A model generated the notes under the pieces. It did not search any database, was not told the origin of the DNA, and saw only the letters and a program-made list of their open reading frames with translations. A stretch of 64,000 bases of DNA from an uncultured Collinsella sp. (GTDB lineage Bacteria > Actinomycetota > Coriobacteriia > Coriobacteriales > Coriobacteriaceae). Below are positions 31,629-40,855 of this stretch, one piece after another (positions within the stretch are counted from its first letter, which is position 1; every line of letters begins with the position of its first letter). The stretch spans positions 1 through 64,000 of the forward strand of contig UQIT01000002.1 of NCBI GenBank assembly GCA_900541175.1, in the 5' to 3' direction. The translations under genes were made by a program, and so were the position numbers.

Positions 31629-34178
31629 ATGCTTACTCCGCTTATCACTCATGATCTGGACGGCGCCGCGCTGGCGGCGCCCGTTGATGCCGCACGCCGC
31701 AATGGCGCTGTATACAAGACGCGCACGATCGACGACCTGCACATTAAGGATGACCGCCTGCGTGCCGCCATCGAGGGCACGGGACACCTGCTGTTCGACG
31801 GCGGCATGGGCACCATGTTGCAGGCGGCTGGCATGAAGGCAGGCGCCCTGCCCGAACTGCTCAACTTTGAGGAGCCCCAGGTCATCACCGATATCCAGCG
31901 TCAGTACGTCGAGGCCGGCTGTGACGTGATCACCGCCAACACCTTTGGCGCCAACGCCCACAAGCTCGACGGCGCCGCCACCGTGGCAGACGTCTTTGCC
32001 GCGGCAGTCACCTGCGCCCGCGAGGCCGGCGCCCGCTACGTTGCCGGCGATATCGGCCCCATCGGCGCCCTGCTGCGCCCCTTGGGTACCCTCAGCTTTG
32101 ACGAGGCCTATGACCTCTTTGCCGAGGAGGTGCGCGCCGGCGTCGCCGCGGGCGTCGACCTCTTTATTATCGAGACCATGACCGACCTTGCCGAGATCAA
32201 GGCCGCCGTCCTCGCCTGTCGCGAGAACTCCGACCTGCCCGTCTTTGCCACCATGACCTTTGAGGAAGACGGTCGCACCTTCTTGGGCACGAGCCCCGAG
32301 GTCGCCGCCATCACCCTCGACGCCATCGGTGCCGACGTCCTGGGCATCAACTGCAGCCAGGGCCCGGCCGAGCTCCGAGGACTCGCTGCGCGTATGCTCA
32401 CCGTCACCGACAAGCCCGTTATGGTGCAGGCCAATGCGGGACTGCCCCACGTTGACGATGACGGCAATACCGTCTTTGATATCCAGGCACCCGAGTACGC
32501 CGAGGCCGTCGCCGGCATGATCGCCGACGGCGTGAGCGTCGTCGGCGGATGCTGCGGTACCACGCCCACGCATATGGCGGCACTTCGCACCCTCATCGAC
32601 AACCACACACCCAGCCCGCGTCACCGCAAGCCCAGCATGTCGGTCACGAGCGCCCAGACGGTCGTGGACCTCCCCTGTGACGGCCATAAGATCGCCGTCA
32701 TCGGCGAGCGCATCAACCCCACCGGCAAAAAGCGCCTGCAGCAGGCCCTACGCGACGGCGACCTGGACTACGTCGTGAGCCAGGGCCTCAGCCAGCAGGA
32801 GCAGGGCGCCGACATCCTGGACGTCAACGTGGGCCTGCCCGAGATCGACGAGGTCAAGGTCATCCAGCAGGCGACCGAGCAGCTCCAGGGCTCCACGCTG
32901 CTGCCGCTGCAGATCGACTCCACCGACCCCGCAGCCGTCGAGGCCGCCGTGCGCCGCTACGCCGGCAAGCCCATCATCAACTCGGTCAATGGCAAACAAC
33001 AGATCATGGATGAGATCTTTCCACTGGTGGCCCACTACGGCACCAACGTCGTCGGCCTTACGCTCGACGAGGGCGGCATCCCCGATACCGCCGAGGCCCG
33101 CTTCGCCATCGCCGAGCGCATCGTGGCCGAGGCCGCCCATTACGGCATCGGCCCGGACCGCATCCTCATCGACTGCCTGGTCATGACCGCCTCGACCAAC
33201 CAGCGCCAGGCTGAGCAGATTCTACGTGCCATGTCTCTGTGCAAGGAGCGCCTGGGCGTCAAGTGCGCACTCGGCGTATCGAACATCAGCTTTGGCCTGC
33301 CCGCGCGGCCGCTGCTGGGCTCGGTCTTTTTGGCCGCCGCCTTTGGTGCAGGTCTGGATGCCCCCATCATGAACCCGGGTTCCAAGCGCTTTATGGATAC
33401 CGTCTACAGCTATCGCGTCCTGAGCGTTGAGGACGAGGGCTCGACCGGATACATCGAGCGCTACGCCGGCTGGACCGATCCGTACAAGATCGCCGCGAAC
33501 CCGGCGGCGGCTCAGGCAGTATCGACCGACACTGTGCCCGCTGCTGGCACCGACGGCAACGACGACCCCATCCGCCACATGGTCGTCTCGGGCCGCAAGG
33601 GCGAAATCGCGGCCGAGACCGAGCGTCTGCTGGCAGATCACGACGCCATGGACCTCATCAACAACCACTTTATCCCCGCCCTCGACGAGGTTGGCGTCCT
33701 CTTTGACCAGGGCAAGTTCTTCTTGCCGCAGCTCATGGCCTCGGCCGAAGCCGCACGCGTGGGCTTCGACACCATCAAGCGCCTGATGCCCGCCGGCGAG
33801 ATTGCCGACAAGGGTAAGATCTGCGTGGCCACCGTTAAAGGTGACATCCACGATATCGGTAAGAACATCGTTAAGATGCTGCTCGATAACTACGGCTATA
33901 CCGTCTTTGATCTGGGTCGCGACGTCGATCCGCAGGAGGTGCTCAGGACCGTACAGGAGCGCGACATCAAGCTTGTCGGCCTTTCGGCGCTTATGACCAC
34001 CACGGTCGTCGCCATGGAGGAGACCATCAAGCTACTTCATGCCGAGGTCCCAGGCGTCAAGATCATCGTGGGCGGCGCCGTGCTCACCCCCGAATACGCC
34101 AAGCAGATCGGCGCGGACTACTACGCCAAGGACGCCGCCGAGAGCGCGCGCATCGCCGAAGAGGTCTTTGGGCAGTAA
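31629..34178 (+). CDS. metH: Cobalamin-dependent methionine synthase, lacking activation domain
   Basis: An 849-residue MetH. After a 50-residue N-terminal extension comes the homocysteine-binding domain (LLFDGGMGTML; zinc Cys pair in VVGGCCGTTP near 306), the pterin-binding domain (AVIGERINPTGKKRL from about 354), a helical cap (about 640-725) and the B12 domain with GDIHDIGKNIV (His741 is the lower cobalt ligand). It ends there, with no reactivation domain, which the preceding gene supplies. It transfers methyl from methyl-THF to homocysteine. I see no B12 riboswitch upstream of the operon. Confidence 0.95.
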   Translation: MLTPLITHDLDGAALAAPVDAARRNGAVYKTRTIDDLHIKDDRLRAAIEGTGHLLFDGGMGTMLQAAGMKAGALPELLNFEEPQVITDIQRQYVEAGCDVITANTFGANAHKLDGAATVADVFAAAVTCAREAGARYVAGDIGPIGALLRPLGTLSFDEAYDLFAEEVRAGVAAGVDLFIIETMTDLAEIKAAVLACRENSDLPVFATMTFEEDGRTFLGTSPEVAAITLDAIGADVLGINCSQGPAELRGLAARMLTVTDKPVMVQANAGLPHVDDDGNTVFDIQAPEYAEAVAGMIADGVSVVGGCCGTTPTHMAALRTLIDNHTPSPRHRKPSMSVTSAQTVVDLPCDGHKIAVIGERINPTGKKRLQQALRDGDLDYVVSQGLSQQEQGADILDVNVGLPEIDEVKVIQQATEQLQGSTLLPLQIDSTDPAAVEAAVRRYAGKPIINSVNGKQQIMDEIFPLVAHYGTNVVGLTLDEGGIPDTAEARFAIAERIVAEAAHYGIGPDRILIDCLVMTASTNQRQAEQILRAMSLCKERLGVKCALGVSNISFGLPARPLLGSVFLAAAFGAGLDAPIMNPGSKRFMDTVYSYRVLSVEDEGSTGYIERYAGWTDPYKIAANPAAAQAVSTDTVPAAGTDGNDDPIRHMVVSGRKGEIAAETERLLADHDAMDLINNHFIPALDEVGVLFDQGKFFLPQLMASAEAARVGFDTIKRLMPAGEIADKGKICVATVKGDIHDIGKNIVKMLLDNYGYTVFDLGRDVDPQEVLRTVQERDIKLVGLSALMTTTVVAMEETIKLLHAEVPGVKIIVGGAVLTPEYAKQIGADYYAKDAAESARIAEEVFGQ

Positions 34179-34203
34179 CACAACGGAAACAACCGAGCAC
34201 CAA

Positions 34204-34241
34204 AACGTGCCGCACGCGCCACTTGGCACGTGCGGCACGTT
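34204..34241 (+). terminator. Methionine operon hairpin
   Basis: Perfect 13-bp stem AACGTGCCGCACG / CGTGCGGCACGTT with a 12-nt loop, 25 bases after metH. It lacks a strong T-tract (TAGAATAG follows), so termination may be partial. Confidence 0.65.
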
Positions 34242-34286
34242 AGAATAGATAAGACTATGCTCGTTTTGGCAGATAGGAGCGCAAGG

Positions 34287-35651
34287 ATGGCGATCACGCC
34301 CGCAGAAATCGCGGAAACCCGCGGCATGGTTGAGGAGCAGAACCTCGACATCAGGACCATCACCATGGGTGTTTCGCTCATGGGTTGCGGCGACGAGAAC
34401 CTCGACCGCATGTGCACGAAGATCTACGACCACGTGACGCACACGGCTGAGCACCTGGTCGAGACCGCCGAGAACCTCGAGCGCGAGTACGGTATCCCCA
34501 TCGTCAACAAGCGCGTCTCCGTCACCCCGGTGGCGCAGATCGCCGCGTGCTGCAAGGATGAGGACCTCACCCCCATCGCGCATGCCCTCGACCGCGCGGC
34601 CGAGACGCTCGGCATCGATTACCTGGGTGGCTTCTCCGCACTCGTTCAGAAGGGCATCGGCGACGCCGACCGCCGCGTCATCCAGTCCATCCCGCAGGCG
34701 CTCGCCACCACGAGCCGCGTCTGCTCCAGCGTCAACGTCGCCAGTCTGCGTGCCGGCATCAACATGGACGCCGTACTCATGGCTGCGCAGACCATCATCG
34801 ACGCCGCTAAGCTCACGGCCGACCAGGACTCCGTCGCCGCTTCCAAGTTTGTCTGCTTTGCCAATATGGTCGAGGACTCCCCGTTTATGGCGGGCGCCGT
34901 CCACGGCGGTGGCGAGGCCGACGCCGTCATCAACGTAGGCGTTTCGGGCCCCGGCGTTATGGCCGCAGCCCTGGAGACGCTGCCCGATTCCGCATCGATG
35001 ATGGAAGTCGCCGAAAAGATTAAGCAGACCGCCTTTAAGATCACCCGCGCCGGGGAGCTCATGAGCCGCGAGGCCGCCCATCGCCTGGGTGTCGAGAAGG
35101 GCATTGTCGACCTGTCGCTGGCTCCCACGCCTGCCATCGGCGACTCCGTTGCCCGCATCCTCGAGATCATCGGTGTTGGCACCTGCGGTGGCCCGGGCAC
35201 GACCTGCGCGCTCGCCATGCTCAACGATGCCGTCAAGAAGGGCGGCGTCATGGCCAGCTCCAGCGTGGGTGGTCTCTCCGGCGCCTTTATCCCCGTGTCC
35301 GAGGATGCCGGCATGATCGCCGCCGTCGAGGCCGGCGCGCTTTCGCTCGAGAAGCTCGAGGCCATGACCTGCGTGTGCTCCGTCGGCCTGGACATGATCG
35401 CCATCCCCGGCGACACCCCGGTCGAGACCATCGCCGGCATCATCGCCGACGAGATGGCTATCGGCGTCATCAACAACAAGACCACGGCCGTCCGCGTGAT
35501 TCCCGCCATCGGCAAGGGCGTGGGCGACTGCGTTGAGTACGGCGGCCTGTTCGGCCGTGCGCCCATCATGCCGGTGAACCCCAACGCCGGCACCGTGCTT
35601 GCCCACCGTGGTGGACGCTTCCCGGCACCGCTGAACTCGCTGAAGAACTAG
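34287..35651 (+). CDS. UPF0210/DUF711 family protein
   Basis: A 454-residue PFL-like protein. Signature segments include EEQNLDIRTITMGVSLMGC, CSSVNVASLRAGINMDAV, FMAGAVHGGGEADAVINVG and GGPGTTCALAMLNDAVKKGG. ATG 34287 follows TAGGAG. In many genomes a small ACT-domain (UPF0237) gene lies just upstream; here the upstream gene is metH and the ACT partner is absent. The biochemical function of the family is not established. A strong structured element begins 17 bases after its stop. Confidence 0.88.
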   Translation: MAITPAEIAETRGMVEEQNLDIRTITMGVSLMGCGDENLDRMCTKIYDHVTHTAEHLVETAENLEREYGIPIVNKRVSVTPVAQIAACCKDEDLTPIAHALDRAAETLGIDYLGGFSALVQKGIGDADRRVIQSIPQALATTSRVCSSVNVASLRAGINMDAVLMAAQTIIDAAKLTADQDSVAASKFVCFANMVEDSPFMAGAVHGGGEADAVINVGVSGPGVMAAALETLPDSASMMEVAEKIKQTAFKITRAGELMSREAAHRLGVEKGIVDLSLAPTPAIGDSVARILEIIGVGTCGGPGTTCALAMLNDAVKKGGVMASSSVGGLSGAFIPVSEDAGMIAAVEAGALSLEKLEAMTCVCSVGLDMIAIPGDTPVETIAGIIADEMAIGVINNKTTAVRVIPAIGKGVGDCVEYGGLFGRAPIMPVNPNAGTVLAHRGGRFPAPLNSLKN

Positions 35652-35668
35652 CTGAGGGGTTCGGGCGA

Positions 35669-35804
35669 GGAGCCCCGGGGGAGGGCAAATATATAAGGTC
35701 GCCTGCTCGGACAGTCCTGACTCGCACGGAGAGCACATTAAGTGCTCTCCGGCTCGTGCGGAACTCGCGATCGACCTTATATATTTGCCCTCCCCCGGGG
35801 CTCC
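35669..35804 (+). ncRNA. Structured 3'-UTR element, copy A
   Basis: Outer arms of 33 bp (35669-35701 with 35772-35804) are perfectly complementary and begin GGAGCCCCGG. Inside are ACAGTCCTG (35711-35719), a hairpin with stem CGGAGAGCAC/GTGCTCTCCG whose loop region reads CACATTAAGTG (35734-35744), and GTGCGGAACTC (35756-35766). The same three blocks, in the same order and sense orientation, occur in copy B at 56087 with different stem sequences. It starts 17 bases after the UPF0210 stop. It may act as a terminator, a stabilising 3' end, or a separate RNA. The RNA assignment is inference. Confidence 0.55.
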
Positions 35805-35969
35805 CGCATAACGGGACCTCGGTTGAGTTCTATCCCGGTTGCAGTTGCTTCGCTCCTGCACTACATGGTCGATGCGACGGTTTGGCGTTGGATCGGTTCT
35901 TTCTGATATATGCTGGTTGCGGCTCTTCTTTTGGGAGGAGTCGCTTTTTTGTTGCTAGGAGGTTGGCCC

Positions 35970-36857
35970 GTGGTTGATGGGGATGCTCGCTCTGAGCTGC
36001 TTTCTGCTGATTGGAATGGCGAATGGATGCGCTTGCAGGCTGGTCGGCGACGGGCTGATGATTCTTTTGAGTGGGATAAGCGGGCTCGGCATTTTCGGCC
36101 GCTTGAGACTGCTCCGTATGCTCGGGATTTTATGAAGCTGTTAGCGCTTGAGCCTGGTGAGTCGGTGCTTGATATGGGGTGTGGGGCTGGGTCGATTGCT
36201 ATTCCGCTTGCGCAGGACGGACATCCTGTGATTGCTGCTGACTTTTCCCCTGCTATGTTGGGCACGCTTGATGCTGGCATTGAGTACTATGGGCTCGAGG
36301 ATCGCATTACACCGCTTGAGCTTGCTTGGGATGATGACTGGGACTTGGTTGGACCGGTCGCGAAAGCGGTAGATGTTGCCTTTGCCAGTCGCTCTGTCAC
36401 CACGACCAACCTAAAAGGCGCGCTTGCCAAGCTTGATCGAACGGCTCGTCGGCGTTGTGCCGTCACGATGGTCGCCAACTCCAGCCCGCGCTATGACCTG
36501 CACCTGATGAACGCCATCGGTGCCTCGGTTACCTGCAGTAATGGCTTTGTGTATGCCTTCAATATCCTCATTCAGATGGGTGCCCTGCCGCAGGTTACGT
36601 ACTTTGAATCGCCTCGTCGCGATACCTTCGATAGCCTTGAGGCGGGCGTGGCGGACTTCTCCCGCATGCTCGAGCACGGTAACGAGGATAAGATTGACCG
36701 TCTGCGCGACTACGTCGCTCAGCATATGATTGAGAATCCCCATGCCGGCGAGCCAGGGTCCAAGGGCGTGCCGCAGGGGCGCTACATGCTCGACCACGTC
36801 CGCAAGGTCCGTTGGGCGTTTATTGCATGGGAGCCGGTCTCTTCGGTCCGTCCATAG
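35970..36857 (+). CDS. SAM-dependent methyltransferase, class I
   Basis: A 295-residue methyltransferase. ESVLDMGCGAGSIAIPLAQDG is motif I (SAM site), then VIAADFSPAMLGTL, LELAWDDDWD and VDVAFASRSV. I prefer GTG 35970, because AGGAGG lies 8 bases before it; the frame extends to an ATG at 35910, which would add 20 hydrophobic residues. The first half uses many T-ending codons unlike its neighbours and unlike its own second half. Related proteins in anaerobes are often annotated as ubiE/COQ5-like, but no pathway is indicated here. Confidence 0.75.
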   Translation: MVDGDARSELLSADWNGEWMRLQAGRRRADDSFEWDKRARHFRPLETAPYARDFMKLLALEPGESVLDMGCGAGSIAIPLAQDGHPVIAADFSPAMLGTLDAGIEYYGLEDRITPLELAWDDDWDLVGPVAKAVDVAFASRSVTTTNLKGALAKLDRTARRRCAVTMVANSSPRYDLHLMNAIGASVTCSNGFVYAFNILIQMGALPQVTYFESPRRDTFDSLEAGVADFSRMLEHGNEDKIDRLRDYVAQHMIENPHAGEPGSKGVPQGRYMLDHVRKVRWAFIAWEPVSSVRP

Positions 36858-37039
36858 ACCGCTTTCGGCCGCCGTACACGTCCGCCTGTAACCCGCGCTG
36901 TTCTCCCGCTCGGCATCCGCATTCTTTTTGAACTGGGCAAACACGCCCCACACCGCGCCGTTCCTGCGCTATCGTGGGACAGCTCACGTAGATTAAGGCC
37001 CCATCGTAGGGCGCCCCATAACATAGAAAGCGAGAACCC

Positions 37040-37339
37040 ATGGCACTGACAGGAGCCCAGGTCAAGCAGCTTCGCAGCATGGCCCATCACCTCAACCCCG
37101 CCATCATCATCGGCAAGTCCGACATCAACGAGGGCACCGTCGAGCAGACGGTCGCCTACCTGGAGAAGCACGAGCTCGTTAAGTGCTCCGTACTCGATGG
37201 TTCCAGCCTTTCCGCCCGCGAGGCCGCCGAAGAGCTCGCCGACCGCTGCCATGCCGAGGTCGTCCAGGTTATCGGCCGCAAGTTCTCGCTGTATCGCGAG
37301 TCCTCGCGCAAGGACATCGAGAAGATCAAGCTCGTCTAA
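37040..37339 (+). CDS. yhbY: YhbY-type CRM-domain RNA-binding protein
   Basis: A 99-residue single CRM domain. LTGAQVKQLRSMAHHLNPAI is the N-terminal helix-strand, IIGKSDINEGTVEQTVAYLE carries the GxxG-like loop, and EVVQVIGRKFSLYRESSRK ends the fold. The family binds pre-50S ribosomal particles. It is a short independent unit followed by a terminator. Confidence 0.93.
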   Translation: MALTGAQVKQLRSMAHHLNPAIIIGKSDINEGTVEQTVAYLEKHELVKCSVLDGSSLSAREAAEELADRCHAEVVQVIGRKFSLYRESSRKDIEKIKLV

Positions 37340-37376
37340 GAGCCAATGACCGGCGAGCCGACACATAGCAAGCTTA

Positions 37377-37408
37377 CGGGTGCCCAAGTACTTCGGGCGC
37401 CCGTTTTT
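37377..37408 (+). terminator. yhbY terminator
   Basis: Stem CGGGTGCCC / GGGCGCCCG (one G-T pair) with TTTTTT. The T-run overlaps the stop codon of the convergent regulator gene. Confidence 0.88.
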
Positions 37409-40407
37409 TATCGTTCGACCAGCACGCGATTGAGCCGCCCCTCCACCAAGCGCTCGTATAGACGCCGTGTCTCGGGCTCGGGCACGCCATTGACCTGCTC
37501 CCTCAGATGGTGCATATGCCCGCTGTATAGCTCGACGATATCGCGCCGCCGCCCCGCCGCACTGTAGACGCGCATGGCGCAGCGCACCATATCCTCGCGC
37601 GCCGTTTCCTGCCGAAGCCCCGACTCCGCCAGCCAAATCGCCGACTGCAGATCGTTTTCTTCTAGAGCGGCATTTGCCCCCTTAATCATGCAATCGATGT
37701 ACTTTGACTGCATAATGCGTCGCATGCGCAAAAAGTAGGTGGGATTACAGCCATTGGGAACATACAGCGGTCCGGCATAAAGCTGCTCAATCTTAAGGCA
37801 CAGTTCAACTAAATGGGGCCCGCGCGCACCCGTGCGATTTCCCAAAACCTCGCGGCTTATCTGGTCAAACAGCCGTACATCGGTCTTGACGTAGTCGCCA
37901 TTGAGTCCAATGCATTCATTTTGGATGAGCACACACGACTTGCCATCCGGCGTCGGTCCCAAAGCCGACCGCAAGCGCGATATCGTCGAGTACAGGTTGT
38001 TGCGGGCGCTATTGAACTCGGCATGGGGCCACAGCTCCATGGCCAGGGTCTCACGATCGACGAGCGCATCCATGCCCAGCGCAAGCCGCTCGGCAAGTGT
38101 CGCTGCCTTCTTGCGGCGCCACATTTTGTCCGTGATGGGAAACCCGTCGCGCTCGGCGCGAAACGCACCAAACATGCGAATCTCGATATGATCGATGGTA
38201 TCAACGGCTTCAACCTCGCCGGCCTGGAATAGGCGCTCGCCCTCCCCTTCCAAATCGTCGCGCAGCGAGTACCGCGACAACTCGCGCACGGGAAGCTTCT
38301 TACGTATCCTGGCCGCCGGCTCGCCCAGACAATGCATGGCAAGGCGCGCAAAGAGCCGATACGATGGCTCTAGAATCCCCGCACGATTCATGGACATCCA
38401 GGCCGCAAGATCGCTGTCTCGGCCCGCACAGGCCAAATGCAGCGCCACCATCCAGGCTTCTGCGCCACCAACCTGCGTCTGGCTTATATCGAGCAACTCC
38501 GCTTCCTCGCGCACCGAAACCATCGAGGTGTTACGCAGATATGCCGCGCGCTCCAGCAGCAATGCGTTATCGCGCATGTACGCAATCGACTCCTCGGCAA
38601 GTTTGAGCACTTGGACCGCACGGAACTTCGCATTAACCGGCCGTCCCTCTGCCAGCGACTGCCAGCCTTCTAGCAACAGGCCAAACAGCTGAATCTGGTT
38701 GTCGCGCATGCGCACGGCAAAACGATCGAGCTCGTTGAACGCCGCGTCGTCGGTTACCGGCAAGCCGGAAAGGAGCCGCCGTGCCGCCAACACCATGCGC
38801 ACCCAGATAGCCATCGCCTTAAGCCCACGTACGTCGAGCGCCTCCCGCACCACCGTCATTTCGTCGTCGCGCTCGTCGGTTCCCGCAAACGACCCGTCAA
38901 AGAGCTCCACCAGCAGGCTATCGGCCCGTATAACAATCCCCGCGATGTCGAGCTCGCAGTCGTAGGCTTTGCTCGTTTTGAGCTGCTGTAGGACGCCGCC
39001 GTCATCTCCCCGCTCGGTCAGGCATCGCTTGACCTCGATATGCGCAGACAACATATCGAGTGCGGTATGGGATGTCTCGATTTCTGGCACGGCCAGGTTC
39101 GCAGGAAGCCCAAGCCCGTTGTCCCCATAGCAAACAGCCGTCAGTGTCTGGGCCACCCTCCATGAAACAGGGTCTATTTCGCAGGCCGCCCGTTCACCCC
39201 CGCGCTCGATAACCGATGCCATATAGCGAGCGAGCTTTGTATTGGACACGCTGACCGCTGCCAGATATACGCCAAGCGCCTCGGCAGGCGTTGGCTCTGG
39301 AGCCGGATCGTCGGCATCGATCGTGCCCAGCGCTGCTCGGCAGATATCAGCCCCGTGGCCCGTCAGAGCAAGATCGACCCCATACTGCCCAGCAAGTTCA
39401 AGGACCGCCTCACGGTCCAAAAAGGCGTCCGCCAAGTCCATCGCCGCATCGCATCGGCCCGCCTTAAGCAAAATCCGGGCCGCCCTCGGAACAAGTTCGG
39501 GGCGAACCTCGGCCACCAACTTACGCAAGCGCAAGCGTCCGTTATCCTCCGTGCCCAGACACGTAAAACTCCGCTCGGCGGGGTCCATGCCAAAGATCGG
39601 GTAGTCGCGTACAAAGTAGGACTGGTCGACCATCGACAGCCTCACCCCACAGGCCTCGAGTTCTGCGATATTGCCCTCGCCCATCAAAACCATGAGACAT
39701 GCCACGCAAAACAACGCATTATTGTCGAGCGAAGCTAGATCGACAAGTGCCGCGCCATATACGTTGACAATCTCGTTTTCGAGCAGACCGGCTACGTCGC
39801 CTTGGCCATACAGACCCGTCTGCAATGCCGAAACGAGCTCGGGCACGCCCTGCGTGAGCTGATAAAAGTCGAGCGATGTGCTGATCGAAAACGCCGATGC
39901 CCACGCCGAATACTCATAGGCATGTACCTTGAGCATCTGCGCATTAATCTTAACCGAATCGCCCAGCCCATGAATCAGCTGACGATTTGAAGGACGGCAG
40001 GAGATAAAGACCCCTACCCCCATAGCGCGCAGGCCGCGAATCCTGTCGATGAGGTCTTCGGTATCGTGCTGATCGAGGTTTGGCACATTATCAATCGCGA
40101 TAAGGGAATGCGGTTTGTCTTTGAGTTCTTCGGTAACCACCTCGAGCTGCATAAACACCTCGCGCCCAATGGCGCGATCGGCCTCGATAATCCGCACGGG
40201 GCCTCGCGTCGGGTCGCATTTAACCTCATGGGTGTACTGCAGCAGCACCGAGGTCTTCCCAAACCCGTCGGGCGCATAAAGAACCACGATGCCGGCCTTT
40301 CGGCCCTTGGCGATAAGCTCATTCATCAAGCGTTCGCGTCGCACCATATAGCCTCCGCCTAACGGCATCAGCTCGAGGTCGTCTATACCGCTCAAATCGT
40401 TTACCAT
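37408..40407 (-). CDS. Large SARP/BTAD-type transcriptional regulator with N-terminal ATPase
   Basis: A 999-residue protein. The N-terminal part is a STAND/MalT-like ATPase: Walker A YAPDGFGKTS (45-53) and Walker B-like HSLIAIDNVP. A long helical middle follows. The C-terminal part is an OmpR-type winged helix (IEIRMFGAFRAERDG, SARNNLYSTISRLRSALG) plus a bacterial transcriptional activation domain with TPR-like helices (ENDLQSAIWLAESGLRQE). ATG 40407 follows GAGGAGCGGGC. Such regulators typically activate nearby or surface-related genes. The target is unknown; a long upstream gap contains a 14-bp direct repeat. Confidence 0.85.
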   Translation of the reverse strand: MVNDLSGIDDLELMPLGGGYMVRRERLMNELIAKGRKAGIVVLYAPDGFGKTSVLLQYTHEVKCDPTRGPVRIIEADRAIGREVFMQLEVVTEELKDKPHSLIAIDNVPNLDQHDTEDLIDRIRGLRAMGVGVFISCRPSNRQLIHGLGDSVKINAQMLKVHAYEYSAWASAFSISTSLDFYQLTQGVPELVSALQTGLYGQGDVAGLLENEIVNVYGAALVDLASLDNNALFCVACLMVLMGEGNIAELEACGVRLSMVDQSYFVRDYPIFGMDPAERSFTCLGTEDNGRLRLRKLVAEVRPELVPRAARILLKAGRCDAAMDLADAFLDREAVLELAGQYGVDLALTGHGADICRAALGTIDADDPAPEPTPAEALGVYLAAVSVSNTKLARYMASVIERGGERAACEIDPVSWRVAQTLTAVCYGDNGLGLPANLAVPEIETSHTALDMLSAHIEVKRCLTERGDDGGVLQQLKTSKAYDCELDIAGIVIRADSLLVELFDGSFAGTDERDDEMTVVREALDVRGLKAMAIWVRMVLAARRLLSGLPVTDDAAFNELDRFAVRMRDNQIQLFGLLLEGWQSLAEGRPVNAKFRAVQVLKLAEESIAYMRDNALLLERAAYLRNTSMVSVREEAELLDISQTQVGGAEAWMVALHLACAGRDSDLAAWMSMNRAGILEPSYRLFARLAMHCLGEPAARIRKKLPVRELSRYSLRDDLEGEGERLFQAGEVEAVDTIDHIEIRMFGAFRAERDGFPITDKMWRRKKAATLAERLALGMDALVDRETLAMELWPHAEFNSARNNLYSTISRLRSALGPTPDGKSCVLIQNECIGLNGDYVKTDVRLFDQISREVLGNRTGARGPHLVELCLKIEQLYAGPLYVPNGCNPTYFLRMRRIMQSKYIDCMIKGANAALEENDLQSAIWLAESGLRQETAREDMVRCAMRVYSAAGRRRDIVELYSGHMHHLREQVNGVPEPETRRLYERLVEGRLNRVLVER

Positions 40408-40795
40408 GCCCGCTCCTCAACTCGACCGTATGGACACTGTAGCCGCAAGACCATACAAGCCGCGCTATGAATAGAGCGACCTTGTGTTTTAGGTTGTCTT
40501 TTGGTACGCAAGCGGCAAGTTTTTGTACAGCGAGGGCCGATTGTTATTAATCCCCCGACTAATCGGTCTTTAAGCAGGTAAATGAGCTTGTCAGCTTGTC
40601 CCATCTAAGCGGCAGTGTAACGCAGATGAACAAGGTTAAGCCATGTCATTCAACTCGCCTAGCACCCGCTACCGTCTACGACCTTCTAGTGGCATTTTTG
40701 CATAGAATCTGGTATAGAATGAATCAAGCTGTTGGACATCCGGCATTCGTCAAGCTTGCGGCAAGTTTTTGGTCAAGTGGGCAAAAAGGGATAGC
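40408..40795. other. Intergenic region with 14-bp direct repeat
   Basis: GCGGCAAGTTTTTG occurs at 40512-40525 and again at 40758-40771 in the same orientation, once near the regulator promoter and once near the nagB terminator. TATAGAAT at about 40712 is a plus-strand -10-like sequence with no clear gene behind it. I see no coding frame. Confidence 0.45.
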
Positions 40796-40822
40796 AAAAA
40801 GGCCCCCGCAAAGCGGAGGCCT
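40796..40822 (-). terminator. nagB terminator
   Basis: Stem GGCC(T)CCGC / GCGG(G)GGCC with a 3-nt loop, and TTTTTG on the minus strand, 34 bases after the nagB stop. Confidence 0.8.
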
Positions 40823-40855
40823 CAGGCAAGGCTATGTCGAGCTGCAGGATTCGCG

